DNA of 64,000 nucleotides. Source: Halobacteriales archaeon YIM A00013. GTDB lineage: Archaea; Halobacteriota; Halobacteria; Halobacteriales; Haloarculaceae. Both the position numbers and the translations under genes were made by a program. Below are positions 43,408-53,276 of the stretch, one piece after another; within the stretch, counting starts at the first letter, position 1, and each line of letters opens with the position of its first letter. The stretch lies in NCBI GenBank assembly GCA_025041195.1, contig JAKCFM010000001.1, positions 1,116,001-1,180,000 of the forward strand. Direction: 5' to 3'. Below the pieces are notes generated by a model. It worked only from the letters and a program-made list of their open reading frames with translations, searched no databases and was not told where the DNA came from.

Positions 43408-43424
43408 CATAAACATTGTTTATG
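43408..43424. promoter_or_regulatory. Palindrome CATAAAC-ATT-GTTTATG, probable IclR operator
   Basis: A perfect 17-base inverted repeat with seven-base arms, overlapping the expected TATA region of the IclR gene and 109 bases upstream of the dehydratase ATG. IclR family operators are typically short palindromes near their own promoters, so this is the best candidate site in the divergent gap. Confidence 0.55.
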
Positions 43425-43501
43425 TGTGATGAACGACACCAGAATGGACTCCAGTCGCGCTCCGGTTTCCCCTGGATCTGTATCGGTCTACCGCCCCGAC
43501 A

Positions 43502-43510
43502 GTTATATTC
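43502..43510 (+). promoter_or_regulatory. TATA box of the sugar-acid operon
   Basis: GTTATATTC centred about 27 bases before the ATG at 43533 predicts an essentially leaderless transcript and supports that start over the in-frame ATG at 43416. Confidence 0.5.
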
Positions 43511-43532
43511 GTGTTCGATCAATCCACCGTAT

Positions 43533-44684
<1,152 letters not shown>

Positions 44685-44751
44685 GCCACCGAAATACACT
44701 GGTGTGACTCGAAACTGATTTTATGGAGGACCGAATCGTGAGTGACACGGT

Positions 44752-45786
44752 ATGGATGACGAGTTGGACACTACCACCGACACGCTCGAAACCGGGACCA
44801 GCTACTTTGGGGTCCGAGACCCCACTCACGTGGAAGCGGATCTCGACCGATTCGTGGACAGCGGGCTGACGAGCGTTCTGCACACGTTCAGTGAGGCAGA
44901 TCTGGAGTACTATCGCGAAACAATGAGTGAGATCGTCGCGGCAAGCCACGAGCGCGGGCTCACAGTGTATATGAATCCCTGGGGCGTCGGTCGCGTCTTT
45001 GGTGGCGAGGCGTTCTCTGAGTTCATCGGTCGCAATCCCGAGGACTGTCAGGTGATGTCGACCGGTGAGCGGCTCCCGGCCGCGTGTTTCAATGCGCCTG
45101 GATTTCGGTCGTACATGCGTGACTGGACCGAGGCTGGGGCGTCGGTGGGTGCTGACGTCCTGTTCTGGGATGAGCCACACTGGTATATCCCAGAGTGGCA
45201 CGACGAACAGGATTGCTATCCAGATGAAGCCTGGAGCTGTCGTTGTGAACACTGTCAGGAGCGTTTTTTCGAGCAGTACGGCGAGCCAATGGACGCTGCG
45301 CATACGGACCGCGTTGAGCAGTTCCGTGAGCAATCACTGCTCTCGTTTTTGGTCGAAATGATGCAAGTAGGCAGTGCGGCGGGCTGTTCGAACGCCGTCT
45401 GCCTGCTGCCGAGTGAGGACTCAAAGCACGGCCTTCGTAACTGGGATGAGCTGGCAAAACGCCCAGAACTCGACGTGCTCGCAACGGATCCGTACTGGAC
45501 GCTCCACGGCGACGGCTCCGTCGGGGAGTTCGTCTCATACTTCTCTGAGATGGTGGCCTCACTCGCCCGAACACACGACTGCGACAGTCAGATCTGGATC
45601 CAGGGCTTTCGGCTTCCGGCCGGTGGTGAGACGACCGACGCCGTCCGTACCGCAACGCAGGCCGCAGTCGATTCAGACGTCGATAGCGTGTTCATGTGGG
45701 GCTACGACGCCTGCCGGACGATCTCATCGATCGCCAGTGAGGAGCCCGACGCCGTCTGGAACACCTATCTGGAGACGCTCCCATGA
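44752..45786 (+). CDS. TIM-barrel glycoside hydrolase-like protein
   Basis: 344 residues. No catalytic family is certain, but the layout reads as a barrel: TVYMNPWGVGRVFGGE, then GADVLFWDEPHWYIPEW with a probable acid/base Glu or Asp, then SCRCEHCQERFFEQYG, a CxCxxC pattern that I have seen in putative GH10/GH42-like hypothetical glycosidases, and LDVLATDPYWTLHGDGSV, CDSQIWIQGFRLPAGGE, VFMWGYDACRT near the end. It lacks a signal peptide, so it acts in the cytoplasm, perhaps on an imported glycoside. Its ATG is 67 bases after the dehydratase stop. Confidence 0.6.
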   Translation: MDDELDTTTDTLETGTSYFGVRDPTHVEADLDRFVDSGLTSVLHTFSEADLEYYRETMSEIVAASHERGLTVYMNPWGVGRVFGGEAFSEFIGRNPEDCQVMSTGERLPAACFNAPGFRSYMRDWTEAGASVGADVLFWDEPHWYIPEWHDEQDCYPDEAWSCRCEHCQERFFEQYGEPMDAAHTDRVEQFREQSLLSFLVEMMQVGSAAGCSNAVCLLPSEDSKHGLRNWDELAKRPELDVLATDPYWTLHGDGSVGEFVSYFSEMVASLARTHDCDSQIWIQGFRLPAGGETTDAVRTATQAAVDSDVDSVFMWGYDACRTISSIASEEPDAVWNTYLETLP

Positions 45787-45869
45787 GCCCCCACGCCCCG
45801 GTCGTGTAACCATATCCAATCGACCATACGAGTGTGCAAAAACTACGAAATGATTGTCGAGGATCAATC

Positions 45870-47114
45870 GTGAATTCACAGGACTCAATCTATCGAACGT
45901 ACAACGTGTCGCCCGTGATCAACGCCGCAGGAACGAAAACACGGATCGGCGGAAGCCGAATCCGTCCCGAGGCCATCGACGCGATGGAGCGTGCAGCAGA
46001 GTCGTTCGTCGTGCTCTCGGAGCTGCAATCGGCTGCGAGCGAGCGTATCAGCGAACTAACTGGCGCCGAAGCTGGCTATGTGACTGCTGGTGCTAGCGCT
46101 GGGTTGCTGTTAGCTGCGGCCGCCACAATTGCCGGCGACGATTTCGAGGCCATGGCGCAGTTGCCAGTCACCGATGGGGTTGCCGACGAGATCATCATGC
46201 CACGCACCCACCGGACGGCGTATGATCACGCGTTCACAGCAGCCGGCGGGACGATCGTCGACGTTGGAACGAACGACGTAGAGCTCGGCACTGGCGCCGC
46301 AACCGTCGAACCGTGGGAGCTTCACGGAGCTATATCCGAACAAACGGCGGCGATCGGATACGTCGAAAAATCCTACACCCAGCCCCCGCTGTCAGTCGTC
46401 ACCGAGATCGCCCACGAGCACGACGTTCCGGTGATCGTCGATGCGGCTGCAGAAGTTCCACCGGTGGCAAACTTTGAGCGATTTATCGACGCCGGGGCGG
46501 ATCTGGTGGTGTTCAGTGGCGGGAAGGCGATCCGTGGGCCACAGACCACGGGCATCGTTGCCGGTCGATCGGCGTTGATCGAGTCGATCGCGCTCCAGAA
46601 TCTCGATATGCATATTGCGCGTGATATCTGGGACGCACCTTCGATCATCGATTCTGTCGCACTTGAGGAGGGCGTCCCTCGCCATGGCATCGGTCGCTCA
46701 GCAAAGGTTGGCAAAGAAGAGCTCGCTGGGCTCCTTGCCGCACTAGAGAGCTTCGTAACCGAAGACCAGGACGCCGTATACGAAACGTGGATGGCGCGGT
46801 CGACGTATTTCCACCAGCAGTTGGGTGGCATCGAGGGCGTAGAGACGACGATCGACACCTCCGGAGAGTCGCGTGCACCGGTGGTCGAGCTGTCGCTCGA
46901 TCCCGCAGTGATTGACCACTCTGCAACAGAGATTGCCGCAGATCTTCGTAGCCAGGATCCACGACTCTTCGTGGGCAGTGATCGACTCACTGAGGAAATG
47001 ATCGTTCTCAACCCAATGTGTCTGACCGACGAAGAGGTCGAATACGTCCTCGAACGGCTCCTAGAAGCAATTACCCCCAAGGCCACGAGCAATGTCGAAC
47101 CGTTTACGGAGTAA
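45870..47114 (+). CDS. SelA-family PLP-dependent enzyme (sugar-acid ammonia lyase-like)
   Basis: 414 residues from a GTG at 45870, giving VNSQDSIYRTYNVSPVINA; an in-frame GTG at 45834 adds 12 residues. The PLP Lys motif is VVFSGGKAIRGPQTTGI, and VPVIVDAAAEVPPVANFERF is the cofactor Asp region of SelA-type folds. In bacteria the nearest functional relatives are DgaE (2-amino-2-deoxy-gluconate-6-phosphate ammonia lyase) and related dehydratases. That fits ammonia elimination from an amino sugar acid, but L-serine/selenocysteine relatives exist; substrate is inferred from context only. Confidence 0.8.
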   Translation: MNSQDSIYRTYNVSPVINAAGTKTRIGGSRIRPEAIDAMERAAESFVVLSELQSAASERISELTGAEAGYVTAGASAGLLLAAAATIAGDDFEAMAQLPVTDGVADEIIMPRTHRTAYDHAFTAAGGTIVDVGTNDVELGTGAATVEPWELHGAISEQTAAIGYVEKSYTQPPLSVVTEIAHEHDVPVIVDAAAEVPPVANFERFIDAGADLVVFSGGKAIRGPQTTGIVAGRSALIESIALQNLDMHIARDIWDAPSIIDSVALEEGVPRHGIGRSAKVGKEELAGLLAALESFVTEDQDAVYETWMARSTYFHQQLGGIEGVETTIDTSGESRAPVVELSLDPAVIDHSATEIAADLRSQDPRLFVGSDRLTEEMIVLNPMCLTDEEVEYVLERLLEAITPKATSNVEPFTE

Positions 47115-47160
47115 CTGAATCCACGTTCGTGTCGTGCCCATAAGCAGTCCAAATGAAAAG

Positions 47161-47170
47161 TTATATATAG
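47161..47170 (+). promoter_or_regulatory. TATA box of the sugar ABC transporter
   Basis: TTATATATAG lies 25-34 bases before the substrate-binding protein ATG at 47195, preceded by an A-rich BRE-like AAATGAAAAG. A leaderless start is predicted, so the transporter can be transcribed apart from the dehydratase genes. Confidence 0.55.
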
Positions 47171-47194
47171 TGTGTAATCTAACCGAAGCTGTAC

Positions 47195-48508
47195 ATGTTC
47201 GATGATGCTTCATCGCAGCCGTCTCGCCGTGCATTTCTGAAGACGGCCGGTGTCACGACAGCCACGATGGCGCTCGCTGGCTGTACGAACGTTCTGGGCC
47301 CGTCACAATCGACCGATTCGAAGTCTGTGACCATCAAAACCCGACACTACGGCACGGGTGAGATGGAAGAATATCTCGATACACACACCACGCAGTTCGA
47401 GAAAGAGGAGGGCATTACGGTCGAATACGAAATCATCGGCTGGGGAGATGGTCCTGACGCACAGAAACAGGATATGCGAACGCAGTCCGGGCCGGATGTG
47501 GACGAGATCCCGTCGTCGTTCATTCCAGGCTACTCGGCTCTGGAGGGATTCCAGGACCTCAATCAGGTCAACGTCGACATCAACACTGACGCCTTTTTCG
47601 ACAACCCGCTCGGAATTGGCAAATATAATGATAAATTCATCGGCATTCCGTGGTTCTGGGGCCCACGCGCACACATCAGCTACATGCCCGAGCTTGAGAA
47701 AGCGGGGATCGATGCACCACCAACAACCTGGGATGAGCTCGTCTCGAAGGGGAATGCCTACAACGAGGCCAACTCCGATACGCATCTGTTCGGTATCCCA
47801 ACCCAGTCGAACGTCAGCCAGTTCTTCGCGGATTTCGTCTGGCAGAACGGCGGTGCGCTCCTCAACGACGACAACTCGAAAGCGACGTTCGATTCGTCCG
47901 AAGCCGTTGCGGCGCTAAACTACTACAAGGATCTCCAGTCCACCCACTCGGTGATGCCAAAGGACACCGCCGAATGGGACGGTGAACAGCGCGACAGCCG
48001 CTTTTTGAACCACAAGATCCAGTCGACGTGGGCCTCGCTCGCAACGGTCGATAACTTCACGAGCAAGGAGTCGATCTCGAAGGAGGACATCACAATCACG
48101 AAACCACCAGCCGGGCCAAACGGCGACTCGGCGATCTTCTACGGGCTCGAACTCGTCGGTATTCACCCGTGGACCGACCACCCAGAAGAAGCCGCAAAGT
48201 GGCTGAACTACCTGGCCAAGCCGTCCGTGAACGCAGAAGTCGCACAGACGACCGGCTTTTTGCCGGCCGTCGAGAAATCGTTCGAACAGGATTCGTTCGA
48301 CGACCCCGTCTGGCAGGGCTTTTACGACATCACGGAGATCGGCAAGACGTTCCCACAGGTCGAAAACTGGGGGAAGGTCGAGGACATCATGAACGGTGCC
48401 GTCAAAGGCGTTCTCCAGGACGCAGCGACCGGAAAGTGGAGCGACGGCGACACCAAGAAAGCGCTCACAGACGCGGCCAAGCAGGCCAACAGCGAACTCG
48501 GCAACTAA
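47195..48508 (+). CDS. Sugar ABC transporter substrate-binding lipoprotein
   Basis: 437 residues. A Tat signal (SRRAFLKTAGVTTATMALAGC) ends in a lipobox Cys, so it is a membrane-anchored lipoprotein typical of haloarchaea. The rest is the family 1 (MalE/UgpB-type) extracellular binding protein: PPTTWDELVSKGNAYNEANS, IGIPWFWGPRAHISYMPEL and TGFLPAVEKSFEQDSF. It captures a sugar or oligosaccharide. It is followed by two permeases and, after 65 bases, the ATPase. Confidence 0.93.
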   Translation: MFDDASSQPSRRAFLKTAGVTTATMALAGCTNVLGPSQSTDSKSVTIKTRHYGTGEMEEYLDTHTTQFEKEEGITVEYEIIGWGDGPDAQKQDMRTQSGPDVDEIPSSFIPGYSALEGFQDLNQVNVDINTDAFFDNPLGIGKYNDKFIGIPWFWGPRAHISYMPELEKAGIDAPPTTWDELVSKGNAYNEANSDTHLFGIPTQSNVSQFFADFVWQNGGALLNDDNSKATFDSSEAVAALNYYKDLQSTHSVMPKDTAEWDGEQRDSRFLNHKIQSTWASLATVDNFTSKESISKEDITITKPPAGPNGDSAIFYGLELVGIHPWTDHPEEAAKWLNYLAKPSVNAEVAQTTGFLPAVEKSFEQDSFDDPVWQGFYDITEIGKTFPQVENWGKVEDIMNGAVKGVLQDAATGKWSDGDTKKALTDAAKQANSELGN

Positions 48509-48580
48509 CGACACCGATTCGATTCACCCCTCGGTCCATCCTTTTGGATACAACACAGCCATAGTGTGACATATTCTTCA

Positions 48581-48592
48581 CTCACGTGTGAG
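48581..48592 (+). other. Short hairpin between binding protein and permease genes
   Basis: CTCAC-GT-GTGAG, a small inverted repeat 44 bases before the permease ATG. Stem-loops between binding-protein and permease genes commonly lower permease levels by partial termination or processing; here it is weak. Confidence 0.3.
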
Positions 48593-48635
48593 AAAAACCG
48601 ACAGTAAAATACGTACGGAATTGAAACGAGCGAGT

Positions 48636-49613
48636 ATGTCGGTTTCGATAGAGCAATTCACACAGTCCCTTCGAGAACGGTTGACCGTTCCATCGTTGGG
48701 ATTTGACGACGATTCCCGGTTTGCCTACTGGCTGTTGCTGCCATCGATCGCGATGATGGCGCTGATTCACTTCATCCCGATGGTGTGGGGCTTCGTGATC
48801 AGCTTCATGGAAGTCAACGACAGCACATTCATCGACTGGATGAATGCGCCCATCTCCCCGCTCAAACAGTACAGTGCGATCTTCCAGCCGAACACCGCAG
48901 TGGGGGCCGAGTTCTGGAGCTCACTGGTTGAGACGTTTCTGTTCGCCTTTGGAACGACGATCGGCGTCTATGTGTTGGGGCTCACCACGGCCCTCCTGTT
49001 GAACAAATCCTTCCGTGGGAAGCTCACCGCACGGACGCTCGTGTTGATTCCGTATTTCGCACCGGCAGTGGCGACGATCTACATCTGGCGGATGATGTTC
49101 ACTGCGGATACGGGCGTGATCAATGAGCTACTCGTCTGGCTTGGTGTGATCAACTCCACCGATGAAATGTTCTGGCTCATCGGCAACAACGCGCTCATTT
49201 CGATGATCGTGGTCAACGTCTGGAAGAACTTCCCGTTCGCAGCGATCATGCTGTACGCTGGGCTGCAGTCGATTCCCGAACAGCTGTACGAAGCGGCTTC
49301 GATTGATGGAGCGAGCCGCTGGGCGACGTTCCGATACGTCACACTTCCACAGCTCAAGCCGGTTACCGCCGTGATTGTCCTGCTCATGATCGTCTGGTCG
49401 TTCATCAATTTCACCATCCCGTATCTGTTACTCGATAAAAATCCGGAGAACGGCGAGGTTCTCATGCTGTTTATCTACAACTTTGCCTTCCAGAACGGTG
49501 ATTACTCGCTAGGCGCTGCGCTCTCGATCATTCTGCTCGTGATCTCAATGACCATCTCCTATGGCTACTACCGGGCGACGATGAAATCGTCCGTGCAAGG
49601 AGGTGCGGTCTAA
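48636..49613 (+). CDS. Sugar ABC transporter permease, MalF/UgpA type
   Basis: 325 residues with six predicted membrane segments and the EAA loop EQLYEAASIDGASRWATFRYVTLPQL, whose EAA---G pattern contacts the ATPase. ATG at 48636 (MSVSIEQF) is preferred to a GTG at 48588. Its TAA stop shares an A with the ATG of the next permease gene, so the pair is translationally coupled. Confidence 0.94.
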   Translation: MSVSIEQFTQSLRERLTVPSLGFDDDSRFAYWLLLPSIAMMALIHFIPMVWGFVISFMEVNDSTFIDWMNAPISPLKQYSAIFQPNTAVGAEFWSSLVETFLFAFGTTIGVYVLGLTTALLLNKSFRGKLTARTLVLIPYFAPAVATIYIWRMMFTADTGVINELLVWLGVINSTDEMFWLIGNNALISMIVVNVWKNFPFAAIMLYAGLQSIPEQLYEAASIDGASRWATFRYVTLPQLKPVTAVIVLLMIVWSFINFTIPYLLLDKNPENGEVLMLFIYNFAFQNGDYSLGAALSIILLVISMTISYGYYRATMKSSVQGGAV

Positions 49614-50494
49614 TGGCCGGTGTTCCCTCGGAGTTCGAGCTGTCCACGAACGCCAGAGATTTCCTCATCGACGCGTTCCAGAAGTTTGTCCTCGGGCTCA
49701 TACTCACATTCACGCTCTTTCCGATCTTCATGATGATTGCAACCAGTCTGAAATCGGAATCAGAGCTCTATCGTGATGGACTGCATCTGCTTCCATCGGC
49801 ACTCAACGTCCAGAACTACGTCGATATGTGGGCTCGATTCGATCTGGTCGGGTTTTTCATCAACAGTCTCATCATTGCCGGGACGACCACGGTCATCTGT
49901 TTAACCGTTGCAAGCCTCGCAGCGTATGCGTTTTCGCGGTATGAGTTCCCTGGGAAGGGACTGTTTGGGCTGACGATTCTCTCGACGCAGATGATTCCTG
50001 GTGTCCTGATTCTCATCCCAATCTTCATCCTCTTTCTCACCATCCAGAGAGAGTTCGGCGTCCCGATGATCAATACGTATCACGGAATTATCTTCATCTA
50101 CTCGACATTCACCGTTCCGTTCGCAATCTGGATGCTGCGGGGCTATTTCGACACGATACCGGCTGCGCTTGAGGACGCCGCCCGGATCGACGGCTGTACG
50201 CGCTTACAAGCGCTCTATCGGATCGTCCTGCCGCTTGCGATGCCGGGTATCGCAGCCACTGGAATGTTTGTGTTCATCATCGCATTCAACGAAGTGCTGT
50301 TCGCCTCAGCGTTCGCAAACGACGGCGTCACCCCGTTTGCCATCGGGATACAGGAGTTCCAGACCAATACGGGGACACACTGGACGGAGATGATGGCCGC
50401 AGCCACCGTCTCGTCTGTGCCACTGTTGTTGATCTTCGCGCTCTTCCAGAAACAGATCGTCTCGGGGCTTACCGCCGGTAGCATGAAGCAGTAA
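49613..50494 (+). CDS. Sugar ABC transporter permease, MalG/UgpE type
   Basis: 293 residues, about six membrane segments, with EAA loop PAALEDAARIDGCTRLQALYRI. Partner of the preceding permease; together they form the translocation pore. The ATG at 49613 overlaps the previous stop. Confidence 0.94.
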   Translation: MAGVPSEFELSTNARDFLIDAFQKFVLGLILTFTLFPIFMMIATSLKSESELYRDGLHLLPSALNVQNYVDMWARFDLVGFFINSLIIAGTTTVICLTVASLAAYAFSRYEFPGKGLFGLTILSTQMIPGVLILIPIFILFLTIQREFGVPMINTYHGIIFIYSTFTVPFAIWMLRGYFDTIPAALEDAARIDGCTRLQALYRIVLPLAMPGIAATGMFVFIIAFNEVLFASAFANDGVTPFAIGIQEFQTNTGTHWTEMMAAATVSSVPLLLIFALFQKQIVSGLTAGSMKQ

Positions 50495-50523
50495 CCTACA
50501 GGCGAGTCAGAGATATAGACCAA

Positions 50524-50535
50524 CTATTATATACG
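50524..50535 (+). promoter_or_regulatory. TATA-like promoter of the ABC ATPase gene
   Basis: CTATTATATACG lies 25-36 bases before the ATG at 50560, so the ATPase may have its own near-leaderless promoter as well as read-through from the permeases. Confidence 0.4.
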
Positions 50536-50559
50536 GGTGTTGCCAATAGACAAGCAGAA

Positions 50560-51681
50560 ATGGGAACTGTTGAACTGCAGCAGCTGCGAAAGCGATTTGG
50601 ATCTGGTGACGACGCGGTCGTCGCCGTCGATGACCTCTCGCTCGAGCTCGAAGACGGGGAGTTTCTGGTGCTCGTCGGGCCATCGGGCTGTGGGAAATCA
50701 ACGACGCTGCGAATGATCGCCGGACTCGAAAGCGCAACCGACGGCGACATCCGAATCGGAAGGGAGTCTGTCACAGAGTCCGAACCCCGAGACCGGGACA
50801 TCGCCATGGTGTTTCAGAACTACGCGCTCTACCCCCACATGACTGCGCGTGAGAACATGGCGTTCGGGCTGAAAATGAACTCCTCGCTTGATGACGCAAC
50901 GATCGACAGCCGGGTCACCGAGGTGGCACAGACGCTATCGATCGAGCCGTTGCTCGACGATACACCCAGTGAGCTCTCCGGGGGCCAACAACAGCGCGTT
51001 GCGCTCGGGCGGGCGATCGTCCGCGAACCGGCGGTGTTCCTGATGGACGAGCCGTTATCGAATCTCGACGCCAAGCTTCGATCGCAGATGCGAACCGAAC
51101 TCCAGGCACTGCAAGCGTCGCTCGAAACGACCACCATCTACGTCACCCACGACCAGACCGAAGCGATGACGATGGGCGATCGAATCGCCATTCTGGACGA
51201 AGGCGAGCTCCAGCAGGTCGGAACGCCTCTTGAGTGTTACAATACGCCCGCCAACCAGTTCGTCGCCGGATTCATTGGCTCGCCCTCAATGAACTTCCTG
51301 GATGTTACGCACGACGACGGGACCCTTACCCACGAAGCGTTCACCTACGAGCTCTCCGAGTCGACCACAGAGCTGCTCGAAGACCAGACGGACTACGTCA
51401 TGGGAGTTCGACCAGAGGATCTCGATCTTGCTCCCGACGGTGCGATCGATGCGGACGCAGAAGTCGTTGAGCCGCTTGGAGATCTCTCGCACGTCCACAC
51501 CCGAGTGGGAGAGACACTCGTGACCGCGACCGTTCCAGCAGGCACACAGCTCCCAGCTGGCGAATCGCTGACGCTCTCAGTTCCCGAATCTCGACTGCAT
51601 ATTTTCGATCAGTTGAGCGGCGAGGCCATCAAAAACTCCGATGGTCCAACAGAGGAACAGCCACTGATTGCTGCGGAGTGA
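50560..51681 (+). CDS. Sugar ABC transporter ATP-binding protein (MsmK/UgpC type)
   Basis: 373 residues. Walker A VGPSGCGKSTTLRMIAGLE, the signature ELSGGQQQRVALGRAI, Walker B VFLMDEPLSNLDAKLR and switch His THDQTEAM are all present. The C-terminal 130 residues are the TOBE/OB regulatory part of sugar-type ATPases (YVMGVRPEDLDLAP). It powers import with the two permeases upstream. Confidence 0.95.
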   Translation: MGTVELQQLRKRFGSGDDAVVAVDDLSLELEDGEFLVLVGPSGCGKSTTLRMIAGLESATDGDIRIGRESVTESEPRDRDIAMVFQNYALYPHMTARENMAFGLKMNSSLDDATIDSRVTEVAQTLSIEPLLDDTPSELSGGQQQRVALGRAIVREPAVFLMDEPLSNLDAKLRSQMRTELQALQASLETTTIYVTHDQTEAMTMGDRIAILDEGELQQVGTPLECYNTPANQFVAGFIGSPSMNFLDVTHDDGTLTHEAFTYELSESTTELLEDQTDYVMGVRPEDLDLAPDGAIDADAEVVEPLGDLSHVHTRVGETLVTATVPAGTQLPAGESLTLSVPESRLHIFDQLSGEAIKNSDGPTEEQPLIAAE

Positions 51682-51684
51682 CAC

Positions 51685-52761
51685 TCAGCGCTGTCCGAAC
51701 TCGATCACTGTTTTGATTCGGTCGTCTCCGCCAGCAAACGCGTCATCGATTGCCGTCGGTTCGAATACGTCCGTGATGAGCGCCTCGGGCAACCAGTCCG
51801 GATACGCCTGCAGCGTCTCAATCGCGCGCTCGTATTGGGCGACGTTGGAATTGACACTCCCAACGATCGCTTTGTTCTGCAACACCAGTTCACTGTGAAG
51901 GGCACCCCCATCAATTTCGAACGTCCAGTCAGCAGGGAGCCCGAGCAACGCAGCCACACCGTTTGGCGCGAGCGCATACACCGATTCGAATGCGTGTTTT
52001 GCATAGCCGGTTGCCTCATAGACGAAATCAACGGGGGGATGGGTGTCGGCAAACTCCCCAACCGGTGTTTCTCGGGAGTCGACGTACGTACCGCCCAACC
52101 GCTCGATGATATCGATCGTCGGATCCGGTCGGTCTCGACGACCCAGACAGTACGTTCGCTCGAAGCCGTCGTCATGTAGCATCGCGAGCGTTAGCAGCCC
52201 GAGCGGCCCGTTCCCCAGGACGAACGCGCTGTCAGGCTGCCACTCGAACGCAGAGCGACTCGCCCGTGCGTGTTCGAGTGCCTTTTCGGCGTTGCTGATC
52301 GGTTCAACGAGAAAGCCATGCGAAGCAAGCGACTCGGGAATTTTGACGAGATACTCCGGACGGCTGGTGAAATACTCCGCCATATACCCGTGCGCACCGA
52401 CGATCCCGCGCTCAACGTACTCGTCTGCCGGTGCCATGTCCGGTTCGTCTCGACTGAACCACGCTGGTGGCTGCTCGTATCGACCGTTCGGTGGCCGACG
52501 AACCGTTGGAACGACGATATCGCCTGCAGAAAATGACGTTCCATTTGCCTCCTCCACAACAGCCACCGCCTCGTGGCCGAGAATCTGGAACGAATCAGCC
52601 GCCGGGAACCCGCCGTGGGAACCGCTGAGAACCTCGAAATCGGTTCCATCAATCCCGACCCGGAGCGTTCGCAACAGCAGTTCGGAAGGACCCGGCTCTG
52701 GAACCGCAAGGTCTCGAAGCGTCGGTGTCGTAGCGCCGCGCTCGACGACGATCGCCTTCAT
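51685..52761 (-). CDS. gdh: Glucose 1-dehydrogenase-like zinc alcohol dehydrogenase (MDR)
   Basis: 358 residues. TDFEVLSGSHGG, LGHEAVAVVEE and VPTVRRP match haloarchaeal glucose dehydrogenase; the NADP loop is VLGNGPLGLL and GRRDRPDPTIDIIERL is the arginine-rich NADP-phosphate segment. It oxidises an aldose C1 to a lactone; the substrate here could be an imported sugar. ATG at 52761 (MKAIVVERGA) is used; upstream in-frame text is unlike the family. It converges with the ATPase gene (3 bases apart). Confidence 0.9.
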   Translation of the reverse strand: MKAIVVERGATTPTLRDLAVPEPGPSELLLRTLRVGIDGTDFEVLSGSHGGFPAADSFQILGHEAVAVVEEANGTSFSAGDIVVPTVRRPPNGRYEQPPAWFSRDEPDMAPADEYVERGIVGAHGYMAEYFTSRPEYLVKIPESLASHGFLVEPISNAEKALEHARASRSAFEWQPDSAFVLGNGPLGLLTLAMLHDDGFERTYCLGRRDRPDPTIDIIERLGGTYVDSRETPVGEFADTHPPVDFVYEATGYAKHAFESVYALAPNGVAALLGLPADWTFEIDGGALHSELVLQNKAIVGSVNSNVAQYERAIETLQAYPDWLPEALITDVFEPTAIDDAFAGGDDRIKTVIEFGQR

Positions 52762-53276
52762 CGGCGACCACCACGAACGGCAGTGCGTACAGAATCGATG
52801 CTGTCGGCAGTGTTGCTCGGCGAACCCATGAAAACTCGTTCTGGCGGAGAAGATATGAATCCACCGACACAATCCCGACTCGCCAGAAAGACGCCTTGTC
52901 CGCCATGAAATCGAGCGATTTGTGGTGTTCAATCAGTCCGAACTAACAGGAGGATCTTCGATGCTTCGTCCGAACGTTCATCTCCTGTGGACAACCCGCC
53001 GGATGGAGCACCAGCAATTCATGTCCCACCAACGACACAATCCGTCTGAAACAGTTACAGTACTGAAATTTGATAGAAACCCGAAGAATGAATGTGGGTG
53101 CTGGAACGTAGCCGGTGGTTGTGTTCCCCAGTGATGACTGGTGAACGCGTATCCGACCTGGAACACCTGGTTTGGGCAATGTTTCGTTGGTATGAACGAC
53201 GGATATGCAACTACCAATACGTGGTAGTGAAACTGATCAAAAGGTATTTGTGTACAGTGTCCTGTTAGGAAGCTGT
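52762..53276. other. Non-coding divergent region upstream of gdh and deacetylase
   Basis: About 515 bases without a credible gene. It must hold both promoters. An open frame of 70 codons at 52922-53134 on the plus strand is seen but resembles no protein. Its length is larger than other divergent gaps here, so it may contain a remnant or a regulatory RNA; I see no conserved secondary structure apart from the repeat at 53210-53228. Confidence 0.45.
53210..53228. promoter_or_regulatory. Inverted repeat ACTACCA-ATACG-TGGTAGT, candidate operator
   Basis: Seven-base perfect arms, 49-67 bases before the deacetylase ATG (53277). This is a probable regulator-binding site for the deacetylase/RidA pair. 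It is different from the palindrome in front of IclR. Confidence 0.45.
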
